Of a stretch of DNA of 9,388 bases, positions 4,869-9,388 are shown piece after piece. The number at the start of each line of letters is the position of its first letter. Within the stretch, counting starts at the first letter, position 1. Position numbers and translations under genes: made by a program. Location: assembly GCA_021203685.1 (NCBI GenBank), contig JAJQAS010000100.1, positions 1 through 9,388 of the forward strand, written 5' to 3'. This DNA comes from Clostridiales bacterium. Its GTDB lineage: Bacteria > Bacillota > Clostridia > Oscillospirales > Oscillospiraceae. Under the pieces are notes generated by a model, which saw only the letters and a program-made list of their open reading frames with translations, was not told where the DNA came from and did not search any database.

Positions 4869-5624
4869 ATGGAAAAAATCGTACAGACCGCCGGGCGGAA
4901 CGCCCTGGGAGACTTCGCCCCGGCGTTCGCTCACTTCAACGACGACGTGCTCTTTGGCGAGAACTGGAACGACCCCGGCATCGACCACAAGACCCGCTGC
5001 ATCATCACCGTGGTGGCGCTGATGTCCTCCGGCATCACGGATTCTTCCCTCATGTACCACCTGCAGAACGCCAAAAACGCCGGTGTGACCAAAAAGGAGA
5101 TTGCTTCCATTATCACCCATGCGGCCTTCTACGTGGGCTGGCCCAAGGGCTGGGCCGTGTTCAACATGGCGAAGGAGATTTGGACAGACGAGGCGGCTCC
5201 CGCCGACGCGAAAGCCGCCCACGCCGCCCAGATGGTCTTCCCCATCGGCGCGCCCAACGACGCCTTTGCCCAGTACTTCATCGGGCAGAGCTACCTGGCC
5301 CCCGTGTCCACCAGTCAGGTCGGCATTTTCAACGTGACCTTCGAGCCGGGCTGCCGCAACAACTGGCACATCCACCACGCCGACAAAGGCGGCGGTCAGA
5401 TTCTCGTCTGCGTGGCCGGGCGGGGCTACTACCAGGAGTGGGGCAAAGATGCGGTGGAGATGAAACCGGGCGACTGCATCAATATCCCCGTCGGGGTCAA
5501 GCACTGGCACGGCGCCGCGCCGGACAGCTGGTTCTCCCACCTGGCGGTGGAGGTCCCCGGCGAGAACGGCTCCAACGAATGGCTGGAGGCTGTGGATGAC
5601 AGCCAGTATGGGCGTCTGCGCTAA
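4869..5624 (+). CDS. Carboxymuconolactone decarboxylase-like domain fused to a cupin domain
   Basis: This 251-residue two-domain protein carries a CMD/AhpD-like helical domain at residues about 1-110, with CIITVVALMSSG (44-55), EIASIITHAAFYVGWP (77-92) and H84 in the conserved helix. It has C44 but no CxxC pair, so AhpD-type disulfide reductase activity is unlikely. Residues about 130-251 form a cupin barrel with likely metal ligands H167, H169 or H170 and Q177 in motif 1 (WHIHH to GGGQ), and H212 or H214 in motif 2 (PVGVKHWHG). CMD-cupin fusions recur in bacterial redox clusters, but their substrate is not established. The ATG at 4869 was chosen because it follows CGGAGG; a GTG at 4851 overlapping the previous stop codon has no site. 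This is the last gene of the operon, before a strong terminator. Confidence 0.92.
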   Translation: MEKIVQTAGRNALGDFAPAFAHFNDDVLFGENWNDPGIDHKTRCIITVVALMSSGITDSSLMYHLQNAKNAGVTKKEIASIITHAAFYVGWPKGWAVFNMAKEIWTDEAAPADAKAAHAAQMVFPIGAPNDAFAQYFIGQSYLAPVSTSQVGIFNVTFEPGCRNNWHIHHADKGGGQILVCVAGRGYYQEWGKDAVEMKPGDCINIPVGVKHWHGAAPDSWFSHLAVEVPGENGSNEWLEAVDDSQYGRLR

Positions 5625-5656
5625 ACTCCCCATTGCACACAGAAAATTATAGAACC

Positions 5657-5705
5657 AAAAGACAGCAGCGGAACACGGTGATTCGTTCCACTGCTGTCTT
5701 TTTTT
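5657..5705 (+). terminator. Strong, probably bidirectional terminator
   Basis: GACAGCAG (5661-5668) pairs with CTGCTGTC (5691-5698). After one C-A mismatch, GGAAC (5670-5674) pairs with GTTCC (5685-5689), leaving a ten-base loop. Seven T residues follow (5699-5705) and AAAA precedes the stem. It ends the flavodoxin operon and, read on the other strand with its TTTT tail, can end the AAA operon. Confidence 0.93.
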
Positions 5706-5770
5706 GCGCGATTCTGCTTTTTCGGTTTCGGTTGGCTCCTGCCTGGGCCTTTCGTTTTGCGGCAGAGGGC

Positions 5771-6904
5771 CTATTCCTTCTGCTCCTCAACGATGGGGGT
5801 CGGCTCCTGTTCCGCCCCCTCGGCGGCCGGTTGGTCAAACTTTGCCTCATGCGCCTGTTGTATGAGCAGCTTGCCCTCTTCCTCGCCAAAGATTTCTGCA
5901 ACCAGCAGGTTGGGGTCTTTTTCCTCCAGCGACTTTCTCAACTCTTCCTCTGACATATTCTCCAAATTTTGAGACGACAGGTCTATCTGAGAGGAAGAGA
6001 AATCGGCCCGGTTTGCCTGGCTCCCGCCGCCGTTCGACATGGCTTGCAGCAGCGCGGGCAGCTGATTCAACAGTTCGGGCAGCTTGTCCAGCATCTGGGT
6101 CAGCCGGTCTTCCAACACCGCCCGGCGGCGAGCGGCGGGCGGTTCCTCCTCCTGCTCTTCCACCATCTGTTTCAGCTCCTCCGGGCTGAGCGCCATCTCT
6201 GTCGCATCTACCTGCATTCGCAGGTCCCGCACCAGGTCCTCCATCTGGGCATAGGTGAACCCTTCGGTGTACTCCGCGCAGTCGTCAAAATCGACATAAC
6301 CCGCCACATCCTTGGCGTTGTTGTCGAGAAAGTACCTGCGGTGCTGCTGGCCGGGCAGCGTCATCCTGCACCGCTGGAGCCGCTCCCGGAGCAGGCTGGG
6401 GATGCCCCGTCCGCTGTCAATGAGGATGAGGAACAGGCGCGAAGCCTCACTTTTTGTCTCCCTGGCCAGCCAGTAATCCCACAGGGACTTCCCAAGGCTG
6501 TTCAGCAGTTCCTTCCGGCCAGTCCGGCCCTCCAGCTGCTCCAGCACCAGACAGAGGCCCTTCTTTTTCTCCCAAAAGTCATCCAGCAGGGCGTCCAGCC
6601 GCTCCTGGGCGACAGAGACGTTTCCCTCTTCCAGCAAATCGTCGCCGGTGAGCCAAACGCTTCCAAATTCTTTCCCGTGAAGGATGCGAACCATGTGCGC
6701 CGCAGCCGCATGGCGGCCACAGCCCTCCGGGCCGGTCAGCAACAGACCGGTGGGGCGTGTGTCTGCCGGCTCATTCCAAAGTTTACCCAGCAAGGCACCC
6801 CAGCCAAAGGAGTCGTCCGTCCAGTGGGTTTTCAGGCATTCTTCAAAATCCTCTGAGCGCCCGATGACGCGATCCACCCAGTCCTTTGTTTTTTCTGCTG
6901 TCAT
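5771..6904 (-). CDS. Divergent AAA-like protein with broken nucleotide-binding motifs
   Basis: This 377-residue protein is the last gene of the AAA operon. Residues about 50-235 follow the AAA order, but the Walker A motif reads GPEGCGRH (58-65), with Arg-His in place of Lys-Thr/Ser. The Walker B acidic pair is replaced by LVLEQ (119-123). The sensor-1 strand is LFLILID (157-163), and the stretch after it, SLLRERLQRCRMTLPG (170-185), keeps arginines where classical AAA proteins place their arginine fingers (R175, R178). A lid-like segment follows. Residues 247-377 are a low-complexity acidic and helical tail (EEQEEEPP, then LDKLPELLNQLPALL), with no counterpart in its neighbours. It is probably a catalytically dead ring partner or adaptor for the two upstream AAA proteins. 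The ATG at 6904 follows AGAAGGAGG, 22 bases after the upstream stop codon. Confidence 0.8.
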   Translation of the reverse strand: MTAEKTKDWVDRVIGRSEDFEECLKTHWTDDSFGWGALLGKLWNEPADTRPTGLLLTGPEGCGRHAAAAHMVRILHGKEFGSVWLTGDDLLEEGNVSVAQERLDALLDDFWEKKKGLCLVLEQLEGRTGRKELLNSLGKSLWDYWLARETKSEASRLFLILIDSGRGIPSLLRERLQRCRMTLPGQQHRRYFLDNNAKDVAGYVDFDDCAEYTEGFTYAQMEDLVRDLRMQVDATEMALSPEELKQMVEEQEEEPPAARRRAVLEDRLTQMLDKLPELLNQLPALLQAMSNGGGSQANRADFSSSQIDLSSQNLENMSEEELRKSLEEKDPNLLVAEIFGEEEGKLLIQQAHEAKFDQPAAEGAEQEPTPIVEEQKE

Positions 6905-6926
6905 GTTTCCGCCTCCTTCTGTCCTG

Positions 6927-8225
6927 TTACCAGCAGTTCCTGCTGCGTTCAAACGCCTCCAGTTCTTCGCGCTCCTGGGTTCTATCGCAGGGCGGGCACT
7001 CCTGTTGCGCCTCCGTGAACATCGCCCGGGTCACACGGATATCTCCATTTCTCAATGCCTCGCTGGCAGTGATGTCGGTTTTCTCCGGGTCCACCGACCC
7101 GTCATCGGCATAGACCACGGCGGTCTCAATGGCCTGCTGCTTCATCCGGGTAGCTACCTCGTCCCGCAAGGCATTCAGCTCCCAGAAACAGTAGTTATCT
7201 GTAGCCTCCGCCATGTCCGCGAAGGTGAAGCCATCCTCCAGCAGCAACCCTGCAAATTTTTTTGCAAAAAATGCCTTCCTGTCCTCCTCCTGGGGCAAGG
7301 GGACCCGAATGACACTCTGTATCTTATCCACCAGCGCTTCATCGACCCGGCCGGGGCGATTAGTCGCTGCCACAAAGACCACCTGCTTGTTGGAGTTTTT
7401 GAGCTTGCTGTAGGCTTCCAGGAACGCCACGGTCAACCGCTTCTGATAGGTCTCAGTCGCCCGGCGTCGGCTCTTGCAGACTTCCTCGAACTCGTCGATG
7501 AACAGGATACACGGGGCGTTGTCAATGGCCTCCTGGGCGGCAATGTCGATCATCTTTTCCGCCACGCCCACCAGGCTGGCGCGGATGTCGCCGCCGTAAA
7601 GCGATATGAACTTGAACCCGTGCTCCTCCATCAGCTTGCGGGCAAAGACCTCGATGAGGAAGGTCTTTCCGGTACCGGGAGGGCCGTAAAACAGGTAACT
7701 CCTAAATGAAAAACTTCGGAAGGCTTCGTTTGCATTGAACCAGCCGATGGCATCCACATCCTGTACCAGCCGCTCCTTTAACTCTGCCATCCCAACCAGA
7801 TCGTCAAACCCATAGTTGGGCATGGGCCGGTACCACTCCTCGATGGTCTCGGCGGGGACCATCCTGACTGCGTTTTTGGTAACGAACCCGGAGGCGGTTT
7901 GGACCGGCTGCCCGGGCGCGGCGGGAACGGCGGCAGTCGGGACCTTCGGCGGCTTTGGACCGGGCGGCGGAGCGATGCTGTTGGCGATCTCTCTGGCAGT
8001 CGCTTCGCACTCCATCCGCCGCTGCTCCCATCTGGTGTAAACCGCCCGCTGGGAGAGGTTCTTGTCCCGAATTTCCTCACAGACCCTGGCCGCCTCCAGG
8101 TAGAGCAAACATTCCTCCTTGGAGGGGCTGTCGTTTCGCTCCCGTCTGACCCGTTCGGCCTTCCGGATCAGCCCGACGTACTGGTTGTTTTTTTCCGTCA
8201 TCCATTTGATATCATATTTTCCCAT
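6927..8225 (-). CDS. Classical AAA ATPase with MIT-like N-terminal helices, Vps4-like layout
   Basis: This 432-residue protein begins with a charged three-helix-type segment at residues about 1-83. It resembles MIT domains in spacing (KAERV, LYLEAARVCEEI, then a helix with RWEQRRMECEATAREI). A Pro/Ala-rich linker (85-110) follows, then a classical AAA core: Walker A GPPGTGKT (181-188), pore-loop region GGDIRASLVGVAEK (211-224), Walker B ILFIDEF (240-246) and sensor 1 ATNRP (287-291). The C-terminal helices carry VTRAMFTEA, similar to the lt-x-x-dF ending of Vps4-type AAA proteins. The arginine-finger stretch is altered: LVDKIQSVIRV (298-308) has K301 and S304 where R and R are expected. The start follows AGGAGG. 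The AAA core is a close paralogue of the upstream gene. The role is unknown; remodelling of a protein polymer or complex is the family expectation. Confidence 0.88.
   Translation of the reverse strand: MGKYDIKWMTEKNNQYVGLIRKAERVRRERNDSPSKEECLLYLEAARVCEEIRDKNLSQRAVYTRWEQRRMECEATAREIANSIAPPPGPKPPKVPTAAVPAAPGQPVQTASGFVTKNAVRMVPAETIEEWYRPMPNYGFDDLVGMAELKERLVQDVDAIGWFNANEAFRSFSFRSYLFYGPPGTGKTFLIEVFARKLMEEHGFKFISLYGGDIRASLVGVAEKMIDIAAQEAIDNAPCILFIDEFEEVCKSRRRATETYQKRLTVAFLEAYSKLKNSNKQVVFVAATNRPGRVDEALVDKIQSVIRVPLPQEEDRKAFFAKKFAGLLLEDGFTFADMAEATDNYCFWELNALRDEVATRMKQQAIETAVVYADDGSVDPEKTDITASEALRNGDIRVTRAMFTEAQQECPPCDRTQEREELEAFERSRNCW
7468..7514 (-). repeat. 47-bp exact match shared by the two paralogous AAA genes
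   Basis: The 47 bases at 7468-7514 are identical to 8815-8861, over the Walker B region. After one mismatch the identity continues for another 21 bases. The Walker A regions (about 7655-7680 and 9000-9030) are also nearly identical. Such nucleotide identity, against much lower similarity elsewhere in the genes, indicates a tandem duplication maintained by selection or gene conversion. Confidence 0.85.
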
Positions 8226-8264
8226 ACTGCCTCCTGATTCGCCGCGCCCGGGCGCTTTCCGCCT

Positions 8265-9388
8265 TTACTGCCCGCCGCCGGCGCGGACGCTGCGCTCAAA
8301 TTCCTCCAGTTCCTTCCGAATCTCGGTCTGGTCGGTCGGCGGCTGCTCCTCCTTGGCTTCCTGGAACAGCTCCTTCGTCACGCGGACATCGCCCCGCTTC
8401 AGCGCTTCGCTGACGGCGATGTCGGATTTCTCCAGGTCCACCGACCCATCGGCGGCACGAACCTGGCCGTCCTCGATGGCCTCCTGCTTCATTTGCGCCG
8501 CAATAATATCATGCAGGCTGTCCAGATCCCGGTAGCTGTAGTTGTCCGTTGTCTCCGCCATGTCCTCGAAGGTAAATCCATCCTCCAGGGCCAGCGAGCC
8601 AAACTTGCGGGCAAAATAGGCTTCCTTGGCTTTCTCTTCGGGCAGAGGAATGAGGATCCGCCGCTTTAAGCGGCTCATCATCGCCCCGTCCACCTTGCCG
8701 GGGTGGTTGGTGGCCCCCATAAAGACCACTCTCTTGTCGGACTCCTTGAGTTTGCTGTAAGCCTCCAGGAACGCCACGGTCAGCCGCTTCTCGTGGCCCT
8801 CGGCCTTCTGGTTCCGGCTCTTGCAGACTTCCTCGAACTCGTCGATGAACAGGATACACGGCGCGTTGTCAATGGCCTCCTGGAAGGCGATGTCCACCGT
8901 CTTTTCCGCCACGCCCACCAGGCTGGCGTGAATGTCGCCGCCGCTGAGCTGGAGGAACTTGAACCCGTGCTCCTCCATCAGCTTGTGGGCAAAGGCCTCG
9001 ATGAGGAAGGTCTTTCCGGTGCCGGGAGGGCCATAGAACAGATAGCTTTGCAGCGGGGAGATTTTGAGGACGTCGTCGGTGCGGGTCCAGCCAATGCTGG
9101 CCGCTTCCCGGACCAGGCGCGCCTTCAGCTCCTCCATGCCCACCACATCGTCAAACCCGTGGTTGGGCATGGGCTTGTACCACTTCTCGATGGTGTCGGC
9201 GGTCACCTCTTTGACCGCGTTTTTGGTGGTGAACCCCGAAGCGGTTTGGACCGCCTGCTGGGCGGGCTTGCCGGAAGCCGCGTTCTGCGCGGGCCTGGTG
9301 GGAGGGGGAGTGGGATTTTTCGGGCGTTCCGCCGGCTTCTCCGGGTACGTCGAAAACAGATCCGGCTCCGGCTCTTCCGGTGGTGGGG
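8265..9388 (-). CDS. Classical AAA ATPase with complete active site, 5' end outside the window
   Basis: The frame is open to the right edge, so the true start lies beyond 9388; 373 residues are visible. The first 58 or so are a Pro/Glu/Ala-rich linker ending in TASGF, matching the linker of the downstream paralogue. An MIT-like domain may therefore precede it outside the window. The AAA core has Walker A GPPGTGKT (nucleotides about 9032-9009), pore-loop region ASLVGVAEK, Walker B ILFIDEF and sensor 1 GATNHP. An arginine-finger stretch SRLKRRILIPLP is intact and close to the RRFERRIYIPLP pattern of Vps4. The C-terminus has VTKELFQEA and ELEEFERS, as in Vps4-type proteins. A GTG at 9206 is an internal valine codon, not a start. 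The stop codon is 39 bases before the next gene's start, consistent with one operon. Confidence 0.88.
   Translation of the reverse strand, partial: PPPEEPEPDLFSTYPEKPAERPKNPTPPPTRPAQNAASGKPAQQAVQTASGFTTKNAVKEVTADTIEKWYKPMPNHGFDDVVGMEELKARLVREAASIGWTRTDDVLKISPLQSYLFYGPPGTGKTFLIEAFAHKLMEEHGFKFLQLSGGDIHASLVGVAEKTVDIAFQEAIDNAPCILFIDEFEEVCKSRNQKAEGHEKRLTVAFLEAYSKLKESDKRVVFMGATNHPGKVDGAMMSRLKRRILIPLPEEKAKEAYFARKFGSLALEDGFTFEDMAETTDNYSYRDLDSLHDIIAAQMKQEAIEDGQVRAADGSVDLEKSDIAVSEALKRGDVRVTKELFQEAKEEQPPTDQTEIRKELEEFERSVRAGGGQ

Noticed and set aside
4863..5633. Long - strand frame opposite the CMD-cupin gene
   Set aside because: It shows no recognisable domain or ribosome binding site, and the + strand protein has clear family motifs.
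5969..7709. Long + strand frames opposite the AAA genes (5969-6856, 6684-7709)
   Set aside because: They lack start signals and family features; codon periodicity and motifs belong to the - strand genes.
9204..9206. GTG as the start of the first AAA gene
   Set aside because: The frame stays open to the window edge and the upstream residues (TASGF...TKNAV) match the paralogue's internal linker, so this is an internal valine codon.

Overview
The window looks like chromosomal DNA from a strict anaerobe in the Clostridia, plausibly an Oscillospiraceae-type gut bacterium. This is an inference from the GC-rich, GC3-biased coding, strong AGGAGG-type ribosome binding sites, dense short operons, a superoxide reductase and rubrerythrin defence set, and small LysR/HxlR/flavodoxin cassettes. 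No rRNA, tRNA, CRISPR array, transposase or prophage gene was seen.

Left part (1-2857). A complete HxlR-type regulator on the + strand (76-453) converges on a leftward oxidative-stress and metal cluster, and a strong hairpin terminator lies between them. Read 5' to 3' on the - strand, the cluster is: a DUF134 (UPF0251)-NifX fusion with a His/Cys-rich tail (2650-1850); a 42-residue stand-alone rubredoxin-like protein (1760-1632); a rubrerythrin with a rubredoxin domain at each end (1607-936); and a class I desulfoferrodoxin/superoxide reductase (916-542). Together they would reduce peroxide and superoxide with electrons carried by rubredoxin-type iron centres. A near-consensus sigma-A promoter drives the DUF134-NifX gene, and GGCATA/TATGCC half-sites surround it.

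Middle part (2858-5705). A LysR regulator is transcribed rightward. A TTGATG-17-TATAAT promoter overlapping its stop codon precedes a four-gene operon: a 65-residue protein resembling only the C-terminal helix of a MerR regulator, a flavodoxin, a quinol-monooxygenase-like (ABM) protein, and a carboxymuconolactone-decarboxylase/cupin fusion. The operon ends at a textbook terminator. The likely theme is redox or quinone/electrophile metabolism under LysR control; the substrate cannot be read from the sequence.

Right part (5771-9388). A leftward operon encodes three AAA-type proteins. The first (cut by the window's right edge) and second are close paralogues with classical-AAA, Vps4-like cores. 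The second also has an N-terminal helical segment that resembles an MIT domain, followed by a proline-rich linker. The third is a divergent AAA protein with broken Walker A and B motifs. By eye the active-site parts are shared out: the first has Walker motifs and arginine fingers, the second has Walker motifs but no fingers, and the third has finger-like arginines but no working nucleotide site. This suggests a hetero-oligomeric AAA ring and is the best candidate here for an undescribed system.
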